Of a stretch of 34,941 bases of DNA, positions 18,376 through 25,836 are shown one piece after another. Both the position numbers and the translations under genes were made by a program. The DNA lies in NCBI GenBank assembly GCA_944390945.1, contig CALXRV010000062.1, positions 1 through 34,941 on the forward strand, given 5' to 3'. Source of the DNA: an uncultured Clostridia bacterium. Lineage in GTDB: Bacteria > Bacillota > Dehalobacteriia > UBA4068. The notes below the pieces were generated by a model. It was not told the DNA's origin and ran no database searches. It worked only from the letters and a program-made list of their open reading frames with translations. Each line of letters begins with the position of its first letter. Within the stretch, counting starts at the first letter, position 1.

Positions 18376-19043
18376 GCGCAAGCCTCCGCCCATGCTATGA
18401 TCTGCGCCACCACTGCGTCGATATCCAACGTGCTGCTGTCAAGAAAATGCGCGTCCGCCGCCTGCCGCAGGGGTGAATACTTGCGATTACTGTCGCGCGC
18501 ATCACGTTCCCGCATTTCCTGCTCGATCTGCTGAAGATCAGCCGGGAGACCCTTTGCCTTCAGCTCCGCGGCGCGCCGTGCTGCACGAATCTGCGGCGAA
18601 GCAGTCAAAAACACCTTACAGGGGGCATCCGGCAATACCACGGTGCCAATATCCCGGCCATCCATCACCACTGGTCTGGATGCAGCCAGCTCCTGCTGCT
18701 GCCGAACGAGTGCCTGCCGCACGCCGGCCACTGCAGAAACAGGCGAAGCGGCATTGCCCACTTCCGGCAGCCGGATTTCTGTGCTGACATCTTCACCATC
18801 CAGCAAGACTCGACAACCCTGCTTCGCTGGGAGCAGGTCAATTTTCGCCCGCTCGGCCAATGCCGTCAAGGCGGCGGCGTCATCCAGGGCCACGCCACGC
18901 CGCAAGGCAAGCAATGCCACAGCCCGGTACATCGCACCTGTATCGATATATAGCCAGCCCAACTGCTCCGCAATCCGCTTGGCAACGGTCGATTTACCGG
19001 CGCCGGCCGGGCCGTCGATCGCGATCTGCCTACATTTTCCCAT
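18372..19043 (-). CDS. cmk: Cytidylate kinase
   Basis: Phosphorylates CMP and dCMP with ATP. The P-loop GPAGAGKST is at 11–19, followed by the conserved LGWLYIDTGAMYRAVAL segment. DGRDIGTVVLP, the LID-region RAARRAAELKAKG and RDARDSNRKYSPL match Cmk. Length of 223 aa is typical. Two adjacent ATGs lie at 19046 and 19043; the second is 7 nt from GGAGG. The HutP-like stop codon overlaps these ATGs, so the three genes hutP-like, cmk and plsC are tightly coupled. Confidence 0.96.
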   Translation of the reverse strand: MGKCRQIAIDGPAGAGKSTVAKRIAEQLGWLYIDTGAMYRAVALLALRRGVALDDAAALTALAERAKIDLLPAKQGCRVLLDGEDVSTEIRLPEVGNAASPVSAVAGVRQALVRQQQELAASRPVVMDGRDIGTVVLPDAPCKVFLTASPQIRAARRAAELKAKGLPADLQQIEQEMRERDARDSNRKYSPLRQAADAHFLDSSTLDIDAVVAQIIAWAEACA

Positions 19044-19477
19044 CATAATTCCTCCACTGCACGATGCGCGACCGCAATCGCTACATCATCCAGATGGATC
19101 ATGCCGATCGCGAAAAATACTGCCACACAAAGGTGTTCACCACAGCGGGCAACACCGATCTTGCCGCCGAAATTGAGCCCGGACGCCCGGGGAAGGACCT
19201 GCGTCAGCACTTCATGCGTAGCACCGGCCACCGCCCCACCTTCTGCATGATTATCGCGGATCACACCTTCTCGTTTTGCGCCAACTACAGCCCGTTCGAT
19301 AATCTTCGATACCGAGCCGATTGCATCACCGCCAAAATCCATGGCAGCCATATGTAAGCCCAGCCTGGTATATTCCTGTTTCAGGCTGCGTTCCTCTTCA
19401 CGGCCATTGCTGATTGCCATGCGGATTGCTGCCTGTGCAACGGATCGGCTGTCGCAGCCTCTGTTCATCTGCTCCAT
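19043..19477 (-). CDS. HutP-family protein
   Basis: A 144-residue protein resembling HutP, the L-histidine/Mg2+-dependent RNA-binding antiterminator of the Bacillus hut operon. Support comes from EYTRLGLHMAAMDFGGDAIGSVSKIIERAVVGAKREGVI, seen across about residues 35–75, then a GAVAGATHE segment, LNFGGKIGVAR and GEHLCVAVFFAIG…AVAHRA at the end, all with HutP-family spacing. No histidine-utilisation gene is near; it leads into cmk, as in other anaerobic Bacillota where the target is unknown. Ligand His residues cannot be confirmed by eye. The start at 19477 has GGGGGA 5 nt upstream; 28 further in-frame codons overlap the promoter. A good TTGTCA-18-TATACT promoter precedes it. Confidence 0.82.
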   Translation of the reverse strand: MEQMNRGCDSRSVAQAAIRMAISNGREEERSLKQEYTRLGLHMAAMDFGGDAIGSVSKIIERAVVGAKREGVIRDNHAEGGAVAGATHEVLTQVLPRASGLNFGGKIGVARCGEHLCVAVFFAIGMIHLDDVAIAVAHRAVEEL

Positions 19478-19539
19478 TGCTGTCCCCCGTTTCTGCCGGT
19501 CCACCCCAGATATCTCCGTTGCCGGCTTCCATTGCAAAC

Positions 19540-19569
19540 AGTATAGCATGAGTGCGGTCATTGTGACAA
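19540..19569 (-). promoter_or_regulatory. Promoter of the hutP-like–cmk–plsC group
   Basis: Minus-strand -35 TTGTCA (19569–19564) and -10 TATACT (19545–19540) have an 18-bp spacer. The leader is about 55 nt. The -35 box touches the stop codon of the preceding hypothetical gene. Confidence 0.65.
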
Positions 19570-20034
19570 CTAATGGAAGACAATAATTCCAACATCCGCA
19601 ACATCACCATAGCTGATCACCTCAGCGCGCAGATAATTGCTGTCAATCGAAGCAGAGGTCTCCACAACAAAAAATATCAGTTCCCGCTGGTAGGCGCTGG
19701 CGTCAATCTGCAAGATATCCCCGGGCCGAACGCGAACGGTCAGATAACCCTCACGGAAATCGCCACTCTTCATGCCGTTGATCAGCAAACAGGCCTGCGC
19801 AAGGCTGATTTTCTCCTCCGCTTCGATGCAGATATTGCCGAACAGATTTCCCGCCGCTGCCGGCAAAGCAGCCTGCTGCATGGTTTGCAGGCTTTCTGCC
19901 TCTGAATAGGCTATATCCTGCGGCTGCCGCAACCGCTCTGCCAGCGGCCAGAAAGCCAACAGATCAAGCAGCAGCAGACTGACCAGAATCCGCTGTACGG
20001 TTTGAAAATAACGAAGCTGCCGTGCTGCTTGCAT
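19570..20034 (-). CDS. Hypothetical single-pass membrane-anchored protein
   Basis: A 154-residue protein I do not recognise. Residues 8–30 form one hydrophobic segment (RILVSLLLLDLLAFWPLAERL) after a basic N-terminus, suggesting an uncleaved anchor with the rest outside the membrane. The remainder looks beta-rich (GYLTVRVRPGDILQIDA, LIFFVVET, AEVISYGDVADVGIIVF) with few charged clusters and one possible helical Gln/Ala stretch. Codon choice and GC match the neighbours. AAGG lies 9–10 nt before the ATG. It is directly upstream of the hutP-like gene on the same strand, but that gene has its own promoter. No function is proposed. Confidence 0.7.
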   Translation of the reverse strand: MQAARQLRYFQTVQRILVSLLLLDLLAFWPLAERLRQPQDIAYSEAESLQTMQQAALPAAAGNLFGNICIEAEEKISLAQACLLINGMKSGDFREGYLTVRVRPGDILQIDASAYQRELIFFVVETSASIDSNYLRAEVISYGDVADVGIIVFH

Positions 20035-20207
20035 GCCGCCCTTCCTTTCTCTCCGCCGTTACCTACATTATGTACGATTCAACGCATCCTCATACCCATG
20101 CATGCGCTGCGGTAAGAAAAAGGTTGGGCAAGCCCTGTAACCAGACGCAACTGTGGCAAATAAAGACTGCAGCTGACAGGGAAATGCAGACGGCTAAAGC
20201 GAAGCGA

Positions 20208-20243
20208 TAAAAATGACCACACCATTTGGTGTGGTCATTTTTA
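20208..20243 (-). terminator. tRNA operon terminator
   Basis: A perfect 16-bp stem (20208–20223 with 20228–20243) with a 4-nt loop begins at the base next to the CCA end of tRNA-Gly. On the minus strand it ends in CATTTTTA. Confidence 0.9.
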
Positions 20244-20318
20244 TGGAGCGGGCAAAGGGATTTGAACCCTCGACTTCGACCTTGGCAAGGTCGCACTCTA
20301 CCACTGAGTTATACCCGC
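20244..20318 (-). tRNA. tRNA-Gly (GCC)
   Basis: A complete 75-nt cloverleaf on the minus strand. Acceptor GCGGGTA pairs with TGCCCGC, the anticodon loop reads TTGCCAA, the T arm contains GGTTCAAAT, and CCA is encoded. It is last in the tRNA operon, directly followed by the terminator. Confidence 0.96.
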
Positions 20319-20322
20319 ATAT

Positions 20323-20398
20323 TGGTGCCTCGGGGCGGAGTCGAACCACCGACACGGGGATTTTCAGTCCCCTGCTCTACCAACTGAGCTACCGAGGC
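20323..20398 (-). tRNA. tRNA-Phe (GAA)
   Basis: A 76-nt cloverleaf with acceptor GCCTCGG/CCGAGGC, anticodon loop CTGAAAA, GGTTCGACT in the T arm and encoded ACCA end. It lies 4 nt from tRNA-Gly. Confidence 0.97.
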
Positions 20399-20401
20399 AT
20401 T

Positions 20402-20478
20402 TGGCGACGCAGAAGGGACTCGAACCCTCGACATCCAGCGTGACAGGCTGGCACTCTAACCGACTGAGCTACTGCGCC
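20402..20478 (-). tRNA. tRNA-Asp (GTC)
   Basis: A 77-nt cloverleaf with acceptor GGCGCAG/CTGCGTC (one G·T pair), anticodon loop CTGTCAC, T arm GGTTCGAGT and encoded GCCA end. Confidence 0.97.
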
Positions 20479-20483
20479 ATGCT

Positions 20484-20559
<76 letters not shown>

Positions 20560-20575
20560 GCAACATGCGATGATA

Positions 20576-20604
20576 AGTATACCGAAATTTCGACAGCTTG
20601 TCAA
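20576..20604 (-). promoter_or_regulatory. Proximal tRNA operon promoter
   Basis: Minus-strand consensus TTGACA (20604–20599), 17-bp spacer, TATACT (20581–20576). The spacer contains the self-complementary CGAAATTTCG. This is one of the best promoters in the window. Confidence 0.88.
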
Positions 20605-20694
20605 CAACCCTTTTAAATTTTTTGCCCCGATGCTGCTCTGCGTTGGTAGAGCAGAATGATTCAAGCGATCAATCGTATCAGCGGCAGCGAAATT

Positions 20695-20723
20695 ATTATA
20701 GCTTAACCGCCCCGCAAAGTCAA
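20695..20723 (-). promoter_or_regulatory. Distal tRNA operon promoter
   Basis: Minus-strand TTGACT (20723–20718), 17-bp spacer, TATAAT (20700–20695), about 119 bp upstream of the proximal promoter. It lies just downstream of the HI0933-type gene, so it can only serve the tRNAs. A 7-bp stem-loop (20634–20655) lies in the leader it would make. Confidence 0.75.
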
Positions 20724-20740
20724 TAGTTTTTTATAAAAAA

Positions 20741-22000
20741 TCAACTGCTGGCACCGGCAGCCATCATACCAGCTACAAAGCCACTGGACCATGCAGCCTG
20801 CAAATTATAGCCACCAGTAAAGCCATCGACATCCAGTACCTCGCCGGCAAAATAAAGTTGCTTTCGGCAGCGGGATTGCATGCTTCGCGGCTCCACCTCA
20901 CGCGTGCAGACCCCGCCGGCTGTCACGATTGCCTCTGCCAGAGGTCGCGGCCCTTTCACCGTCAGCGGCAGATCTTTAAGCAGCCCACCGATCCGCTGTC
21001 GCTCCACCCGCGTTAGCTGATTCGACGGCTTATCTGCAGCAATGCCGCTCAGCCGGATAAATACCGGGATCAAAGAAGCAGGCAGCAGTTCAGCCAGACT
21101 ATTGCCAAAATGCTTGCGGCTGAATTTGATGAAATTACGCTGCAGCCTCGCATCGAGCTGTTCCGCAGTGAGCGCCGGCTTAAGGTCAAGCGAAAGCGTC
21201 AGCCACTTTCCCTGTTCCTCCTGTGCGCAGACCGTCTTTGACAGCGAAAGTACGATCGGCCCGGTTACACCGAAATGCGCAAACAGCATCTCGCCAAATG
21301 CGCTATCCAACAACTTTTCTCCGTCATAAACATGCAGGCTGACATTTTTCAGCGTCAACCCGCTCAACTCGGCCGGCCAATCCTCCATCGTTTCCAGCGG
21401 CACCAGCGAACCGCGTGGCGAGACGATCGTATGCCCAGCCTGTTCTGCCAGCGCATAGCCGTCGCCGGTTGAACCAGTCGCCGGATAGGTGACGCCGCCG
21501 CAGGCCACGATCACAGCATCGGCCATCGTACAGCGCCCGGCTGTATCGACCGCGCCGCTAACCGCATCGCCGGAAAACAGCAGACTTTGCGCCCGCCGTT
21601 CAAAACAAAGCTGTACACCCGCTGCTTCCAGCTGCCGGCGCAGAGCGTCGACCACATCCTGCGCCCGGTCGCTGACCGGAAAAACGCGTCTGCCACGCTC
21701 GGTCTTCAGCGGCAAACCGCATTGCTGTTCGAAAAAATTGATCGTATCCTCTGCTGAAAAACGCGAAAACGCACTGTAAAGGAAAGCGCCGTTACCCGGA
21801 ATATGCCGCACCAGCTCTTCGTTGGTGGTATGATTCGTAATGTTGCACCGTCCCTTGCCGGTGATCGCCAGCTTCCGGCCCAGCGAACGGTTGCGCTCCC
21901 ACAGCGTTACCGCAGCGCCGCGTTCTGCTGCGCTAAGCGCTGCCATGATACCGGCCGGCCCACCGCCGATCACCAATACCTGCCGCCTTTCCGTTACCAT
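20741..22000 (-). CDS. HI0933-family FAD-dependent flavoprotein
   Basis: A 419-residue NAD(P)/FAD-dependent oxidoreductase of the HI0933/YtfP/BaiN group. The Rossmann dinucleotide loop GGGPAG is at residues 12–17. The family marks RKLAITGKGRCNITN, CGGVTYPATGSTGDGY and the closing EVLDVDGFTGGYNLQAAWSSG are all present. Substrate is not established for most members; one gut homologue (BaiN) was assigned a bile-acid step, so the name alone should not be read as a pathway. The ATG at 22000 overlaps the cobO stop by one base (TGATG). A TTG one codon earlier has slightly better spacing to AAGGGG. It is the last gene of rluB–cobO–this gene. Confidence 0.93.
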   Translation of the reverse strand: MVTERRQVLVIGGGPAGIMAALSAAERGAAVTLWERNRSLGRKLAITGKGRCNITNHTTNEELVRHIPGNGAFLYSAFSRFSAEDTINFFEQQCGLPLKTERGRRVFPVSDRAQDVVDALRRQLEAAGVQLCFERRAQSLLFSGDAVSGAVDTAGRCTMADAVIVACGGVTYPATGSTGDGYALAEQAGHTIVSPRGSLVPLETMEDWPAELSGLTLKNVSLHVYDGEKLLDSAFGEMLFAHFGVTGPIVLSLSKTVCAQEEQGKWLTLSLDLKPALTAEQLDARLQRNFIKFSRKHFGNSLAELLPASLIPVFIRLSGIAADKPSNQLTRVERQRIGGLLKDLPLTVKGPRPLAEAIVTAGGVCTREVEPRSMQSRCRKQLYFAGEVLDVDGFTGGYNLQAAWSSGFVAGMMAAGASS

Positions 22001-22536
22001 CAAAATTCGATCCCCTTCCGCGCCTGAATCCCTTTCTGATAAGGGTGGCGGATCTCACGCATCTCCGTGACCAGGTCCGCCGCTTCAATCATCGCCGGCG
22101 TCGCATTACGGCCGGTGATCACCAGCTCCTGCGTTTTCGGCCGTGCAGCGATCAGCGCCAGAGTATCCGCTTCACTGACCAGATCAAAATATACGGCGTT
22201 GCTCAATTCGTCAAGAATTAGGATATCTACATCAGGATCTGCCATCAGCTCGCGTGCCTTTTCCATCGCCGCGGCCGCCAGAGCCAGATTCTCCGCATCC
22301 GGTGGCGTACCTTTCTTTAAAAATTTATCGCTGCCGAAAGAATATACCGCGACTTCGGGCAAACGAGCAAAAGCGCTGATCTCGCCGTACCACTCGCCTT
22401 TTTTCATGAATTGGACGATCGCCGTATGCATGCTGCATCCTGCGGCGCGCAGCGCCAGCCCAAATGCCGCCGTGCTCTTTCCCTTGCCATTGCCAGTATA
22501 GATCTGTACCAGCCCTTGCCGCGTCTCCTGTTTCAT
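22000..22536 (-). CDS. cobO: Cob(I)yrinic acid a,c-diamide adenosyltransferase
   Basis: Transfers the adenosyl group of ATP to cobalt(I) corrinoids, finishing adenosylcobalamin. The P-loop GNGKGKST is at 15–22, with TAAFGLALRA and QFMKKGEWYGE following. Walker B-like DILILDELSNAV and VITGRNATPAMIEAADLVTEM match the CobO/BtuR family. Length of 178 aa is normal. GGAGG lies 8 nt before the ATG, and the ATG overlaps the rluB stop (ATGA). It is a lone corrinoid gene here, so it may act in salvage; no cobalamin riboswitch is seen upstream. Confidence 0.95.
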   Translation of the reverse strand: MKQETRQGLVQIYTGNGKGKSTAAFGLALRAAGCSMHTAIVQFMKKGEWYGEISAFARLPEVAVYSFGSDKFLKKGTPPDAENLALAAAAMEKARELMADPDVDILILDELSNAVYFDLVSEADTLALIAARPKTQELVITGRNATPAMIEAADLVTEMREIRHPYQKGIQARKGIEF

Positions 22537-23303
22537 CGTTCATTCCTCCCCCGGATATTTCCTGTACAGATCGCCTGTAATTCCGCGACCTCCTCGCGGC
22601 GCAATTCCCGCCAGCAACCGACCGCTAAACCAGTCAAATCCAAACCGGCAAACCGTGTCCGTTTCAACCGTAACACCGGATGGCCAACCGCCTCCAGCAT
22701 CCGCCGCACCTGCCGGTTACGGCCCTCATGGATGGTCAGCTCGACCAAACTGCCGGCTGTATCCCGCTGCAGCAAACGCACGGCAGCCGGCGCAGTCATA
22801 CCATCTGCCAGCCGAACTCCTTGCCGCAACCGCATCAGCGCTGAACGATCCGGGCAACCGCGCACCTCTGCCAAATAAGTCTTGTTCACCTGGCCAGAAG
22901 GATGCAGCAGCCGCTGCGTCAACGCGCCGTCATTCGTCAGCAGCAGCAATCCGGAGGTATCATAATCCAGACGGCCAACCGGATAGATGCGCTCCTGTAC
23001 GCCGGAAATCAATTCCAGAACCGTACGGCGCCCACGATCATCGCGCACGGTACACAGATAGCCGGTCGGTTTATGCAGCAGGATATAACGCAGACGCGGC
23101 TGGCCATGCAGCAGCACGCCGTCCACACAGACGCGATCACGCCCTGGCACCACCTTTGTTCCCATTGCAGTAACGGTCTCGCCATTAACCGTCACCCGGC
23201 CGTCTGCGATCATGCCCTCAGCTGCACGCCGGCCAGCCAACCCCTGTTCAGCCAAGTATTTCTGCAGGCGAACCGCCTGCTTTTCCGTTGCATTCTTTTC
23301 CAT
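22533..23303 (-). CDS. rluB: 23S rRNA pseudouridine synthase, RluB/RsuA family
   Basis: Modifies a uridine in the large-subunit rRNA (by family, near position 2605). An S4 RNA-binding domain (about 12–60, RLQKYLAEQGLAGRRAAEG) precedes the RsuA-type catalytic domain with GRLDYDTSGLLLLTND, where Asp113 is the nucleophile. HPSGQVNKTYLAEV and EGRNRQVRRMLEAVGHPV complete the signature. Length 256 aa. The start is at 23303: the 55 upstream in-frame codons overlap the promoter and read as nonsense. There is no clear Shine-Dalgarno; a TATAAT box ends 6 nt before the ATG, suggesting a leaderless mRNA. It leads a group with cobO and a flavoprotein. Confidence 0.93.
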   Translation of the reverse strand: MEKNATEKQAVRLQKYLAEQGLAGRRAAEGMIADGRVTVNGETVTAMGTKVVPGRDRVCVDGVLLHGQPRLRYILLHKPTGYLCTVRDDRGRRTVLELISGVQERIYPVGRLDYDTSGLLLLTNDGALTQRLLHPSGQVNKTYLAEVRGCPDRSALMRLRQGVRLADGMTAPAAVRLLQRDTAGSLVELTIHEGRNRQVRRMLEAVGHPVLRLKRTRFAGLDLTGLAVGCWRELRREEVAELQAICTGNIRGRNER

Positions 23304-23309
23304 GCTCTG

Positions 23310-23339
23310 ATTATACCATATGCGCTGCCAGACTGTCAT
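23310..23339 (-). promoter_or_regulatory. rluB promoter
   Basis: Minus-strand -35 ATGACA (23339–23334), 18-bp spacer, -10 TATAAT (23315–23310). Expected initiation is at or within a base or two of the rluB ATG. Confidence 0.65.
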
Positions 23340-23381
23340 TATCTTCCCGGATTTCCTCGCTGCCGGCAGGAAAAAGCTGCG

Positions 23382-23409
23382 TTGCGAAGAAAGGTATATG
23401 AAGTATGAT
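23382..23409 (+). promoter_or_regulatory. Possible promoter of the TIGR04086-like gene
   Basis: TTGCGA (23382–23387), 16-bp spacer, TATGAT (23404–23409), about 50 nt upstream of the ATG and divergent from rluB. Confidence 0.4.
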
Positions 23410-23461
23410 TTGCGCAAATCCTGTCGCAGATCTGCAAAACGCCAGAAAGGGCGGCGAGAAT

Positions 23462-23974
23462 ATGGCAAAAAAAAGTATCTTCACCCGCTACAGGCTGCTG
23501 CCGCTGATCGGCGTCGGAATCATTTTCTTTATCCTTTTCATCGCCGTCGCCCTGTTGTTGTGGGGGTATATTGCTTTTCGCGCCCGGCTGGAAGTCAGCA
23601 CTGCGGCCGTATTCCCGGCCATCCTTTATCTGCTCGGCGTTTTTCTTGCTTCTGCGCTGATGACTTTTCTCATCCGCGGTGGCACGGTATTTCCCGCAGC
23701 CATCGTTTCCATCGTCGCAGCTGCTGCAACTCTATTGCTGGCAGCTCCGGAAGCCGTCACCTTTGGCAATGCGCTGGGAAAAATCTTACTCACCCTGGTC
23801 AGCGGGGTACTCGGGTTTACGCTAACCAAACTGTACTTCGTTATGCGTCGTCCACTGCGCCTTAGCAATGACCGCGACCTAAGCAAGCTGCGGCTGAACG
23901 AGCCGGAACAACCCGCGCCGCAACCGCCCACACAGCCATCGCCGGATAAAACCGCGGCAGAAGGCCCCGCCTGA
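23462..23974 (+). CDS. Small four-helix membrane protein, TIGR04086/YrzE-like
   Basis: A 170-residue integral membrane protein. Four hydrophobic segments are clear at about 11–37, 47–70, 75–95 and 105–127, followed by a cytoplasmic-looking tail with Pro/Gln/Glu-rich residues after about 135. Size and four-helix layout fit the uncharacterised TIGR04086 family, but there is no motif to prove it. The ATG at 23462 is chosen over an upstream one at 23405 because the shorter form opens with MAKKS before the first helix and has a purine-rich GAAAGG/GGCGAG site. It diverges from rluB and ends at a bidirectional terminator. Confidence 0.75.
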   Translation: MAKKSIFTRYRLLPLIGVGIIFFILFIAVALLLWGYIAFRARLEVSTAAVFPAILYLLGVFLASALMTFLIRGGTVFPAAIVSIVAAAATLLLAAPEAVTFGNALGKILLTLVSGVLGFTLTKLYFVMRRPLRLSNDRDLSKLRLNEPEQPAPQPPTQPSPDKTAAEGPA

Positions 23975-24033
23975 TCTGCATTTTCTGGGAAGCCATAGCT
24001 ATCCCCTGCAATTTATTTAATCCACGCCAAAAC

Positions 24034-24069
24034 AAAACAGGGTGGCTTTGCCATCCTGTTTTGTTATTT
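24034..24069. terminator. Bidirectional terminator
   Basis: A 12-bp stem with one G·T (24034–24045 with 24051–24062) is followed by GTTATTTT on the plus strand and by TTTTGTTTT on the minus strand. It separates the convergent TIGR04086-like and superoxide reductase genes. Confidence 0.85.
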
Positions 24070-24119
24070 TATGTATAGCTCTTTTTCCTGGCCCGTGCAG
24101 CCAGCTGCTCCGCAGGATA

Positions 24120-24494
24120 CTATGCCTGCTTTTTCCACAGGCCGTGCAGATTGCAATAAGCATAGGCCGCTACCACTGCATCGTCATCGCAAATCATAAA
24201 GCAAGCTTGCGGTGCTGCGCCCGGTTTCAGCTCCTTACGCTGATTACCCTGCTTGGTCTGCAGAGCGATCCACTGGATAAAATGTTCTTCCAGCATCGGA
24301 TGCGCCACCGAACCCACGCTGACCGTCACCTTTTGCCCTTCCTGCACAATCACAGGCACATGTTTTTCCTGCGCAGCATCTGTCGTATTCGGCTCCAACC
24401 GCTGCATTTTTTCCCCACAGCAGACAACAGGTACCCCTTTGTTCTCCGCGTAAGCGATGATATTGCCACAATGTTTGCAAATGAAAAATTCCAT
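24120..24494 (-). CDS. dfx: Desulfoferrodoxin-type superoxide reductase (2Fe-SOR)
   Basis: Reduces superoxide to peroxide without releasing oxygen, a defence typical of anaerobes. The N-terminal desulforedoxin domain has Cys6-x2-Cys9 and Cys25-Cys26 for the Fe(Cys)4 centre. The neelaredoxin domain has EKH (Glu43, Lys44, His45), His65, His71, and Cys114 with His117 in CNLHG, giving the Fe(His)4Cys catalytic site. All ligands are present in 124 aa, the normal size. AGGAGGT lies 7 nt before the ATG. It has its own consensus promoter (TTGACA-17-TATGAT). The usual electron donor rubredoxin is not adjacent. Confidence 0.95.
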   Translation of the reverse strand: MEFFICKHCGNIIAYAENKGVPVVCCGEKMQRLEPNTTDAAQEKHVPVIVQEGQKVTVSVGSVAHPMLEEHFIQWIALQTKQGNQRKELKPGAAPQACFMICDDDAVVAAYAYCNLHGLWKKQA

Positions 24495-24541
24495 GTCCCT
24501 GACCTCCTGTCTTCTTTTTGCTATCAGTTTTTCTTCTTAAT

Positions 24542-24570
24542 ATCATAGCTGGCTTTCCGCCACCTGTCAA
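24542..24570 (-). promoter_or_regulatory. Superoxide reductase promoter
   Basis: Minus-strand TTGACA (24570–24565), 17-bp spacer, TATGAT (24547–24542). It gives a leader of about 40 nt. I see no clear PerR or Fur box by eye. Confidence 0.75.
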
Positions 24571-24665
24571 GCGGAAATAGCCGCAAAGACATCCGAAACA
24601 GCAGCGAAACGCAACCGCAGCAGCTTCCTGATGCGCCTTCAGCCGAGCGTAACGAATCAGCAAGG

Positions 24666-25751
24666 TTAATCCATATCCCGCTTATCCACCAATGGATTTG
24701 CCGTGGCAAAGAGCATCGCCTTGTAATGCATCTCAAATGCCAGCACATCACCCACCTGATAATCGCAACTGCAATTCTCCACATCCAGAATCAGATGGTC
24801 TGAACTGGCGCCCAAAATCTGTATCGACGGATCACAGGGAATCAGCTTATCGCAGTCACCAAAGTCAAACACGCCCATTGCCAGGAGCACACGTTTGCGC
24901 CAACCCAGATCGCGGTATTGCTTGACATTGCCCAGAGCATCGCGACCTTTCTCCCCTACCGGCATCGTCGGCTTACGCGCCGCTTCCACTACCTCGCCTT
25001 TAAGAATCAACGTATGGTTGGAAAGGCCGGGTATCCGGCATTGCCAGTAATCAAGCAGATCGCAAGGCACGATCAACCCCTCGCCCACGCGCAGATGGTT
25101 TATCCCCTCCGGTAACTCGCCGCGCTGCAGCAAAGGCAAGGAAGATGTGCTGCCGCCGGAGACAATCTCCAGCCTGCGGCCAATACGCTCTTCAATCGCA
25201 CGCGCATCTGCCACAAGCACTGAGAGGTTCTCCCGCGTTGGGATCACCGAACCGTAACAGGTCAGATTTACGCCGATACCGCGCAGATGCAGATGCGGCA
25301 TGGTATTTTCCACCTTTTCCGCCAGTGCGCGGAACGCGGCACTGTCAAAAACCCCCTCGCGCAAATCACCGAGATCCCGCATCAGGATGACATGATGTAC
25401 CTTTTCCTGCCGTGCCGCTTCCCTGTCCAGCGCCTGCAGGGTCACCCATTCGGAATTCAGGCTGATATCCGCTACCCGCACCAGCTCTGGCAGTTCAGAA
25501 AGCATCGGAATACGCAGAGCCAATGTCTCCACAGCATATCCCTCCGCCTTCACCGCAGCCAGGTGGGGCAAACTGGCGCTGCCCAGCATGGAAAAGCCAG
25601 CCGCCACCTGCGTGCGCACGATGGAAGGATGCGCATGAAAACCCTTGATCACCGCGCAGACGGAAACGCCCTGTGCAGCACAATAACGGCGGATCGCCAC
25701 CGCGTTCTGATAAATCGGTTGATGATGTATTTCCAACAATGGATAGCCCAT
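24666..25751 (-). CDS. orr: Ornithine racemase-like PLP enzyme (alanine racemase fold)
   Basis: A 361-residue fold-type III PLP enzyme close to the clostridial ornithine racemase Orr. Characteristic stretches are ILMRDLGDLREGVFD, GIGVNLTCYGSVIPTREN, EIVSGGSTSSLPLLQ, LPEGINHLRVGEG and ILGASSDHLILDV. The PLP lysine is Lys36 in CAVIKGF. Orr interconverts L- and D-ornithine for anaerobic ornithine fermentation, but its usual oraS/oraE aminomutase partners are absent here, and the distantly related YhfX group has unknown substrates. Substrate is therefore inferred by resemblance only. The start at 25751 has AAAGGG 6 nt upstream; longer in-frame starts lack one. It lies 85 bp downstream of map, same strand. 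Confidence 0.8.
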   Translation of the reverse strand: MGYPLLEIHHQPIYQNAVAIRRYCAAQGVSVCAVIKGFHAHPSIVRTQVAAGFSMLGSASLPHLAAVKAEGYAVETLALRIPMLSELPELVRVADISLNSEWVTLQALDREAARQEKVHHVILMRDLGDLREGVFDSAAFRALAEKVENTMPHLHLRGIGVNLTCYGSVIPTRENLSVLVADARAIEERIGRRLEIVSGGSTSSLPLLQRGELPEGINHLRVGEGLIVPCDLLDYWQCRIPGLSNHTLILKGEVVEAARKPTMPVGEKGRDALGNVKQYRDLGWRKRVLLAMGVFDFGDCDKLIPCDPSIQILGASSDHLILDVENCSCDYQVGDVLAFEMHYKAMLFATANPLVDKRDMD

Positions 25752-25836
25752 CTGCAACCCTTTCATTCCATAAATTTTTTGTCGATTCAATTTCTGTTGA
25801 TTCAACAATGGCAATGCCAGCTGCGGATGGCAGCGG

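Noticed and set aside
20213..20443. Plus-strand 76-aa frame across the tRNA genes (ERAKGFEPST…RRRDSNPRHPA)
   Set aside because: It is the antisense reading of tRNA-Gly, -Phe and -Asp, a well-known spurious annotation.
20634..20655. Stem-loop containing GTTGGTAGAGCAG, like a tRNA D-arm on the plus strand
   Set aside because: No acceptor stem, anticodon arm or T arm can be built around it, so a tRNA or tRNA remnant is not supported.
22537..22600. Cobalamin riboswitch for cobO
   Set aside because: cobO overlaps the rluB stop codon, leaving no leader, and no B12-box sequence is present.
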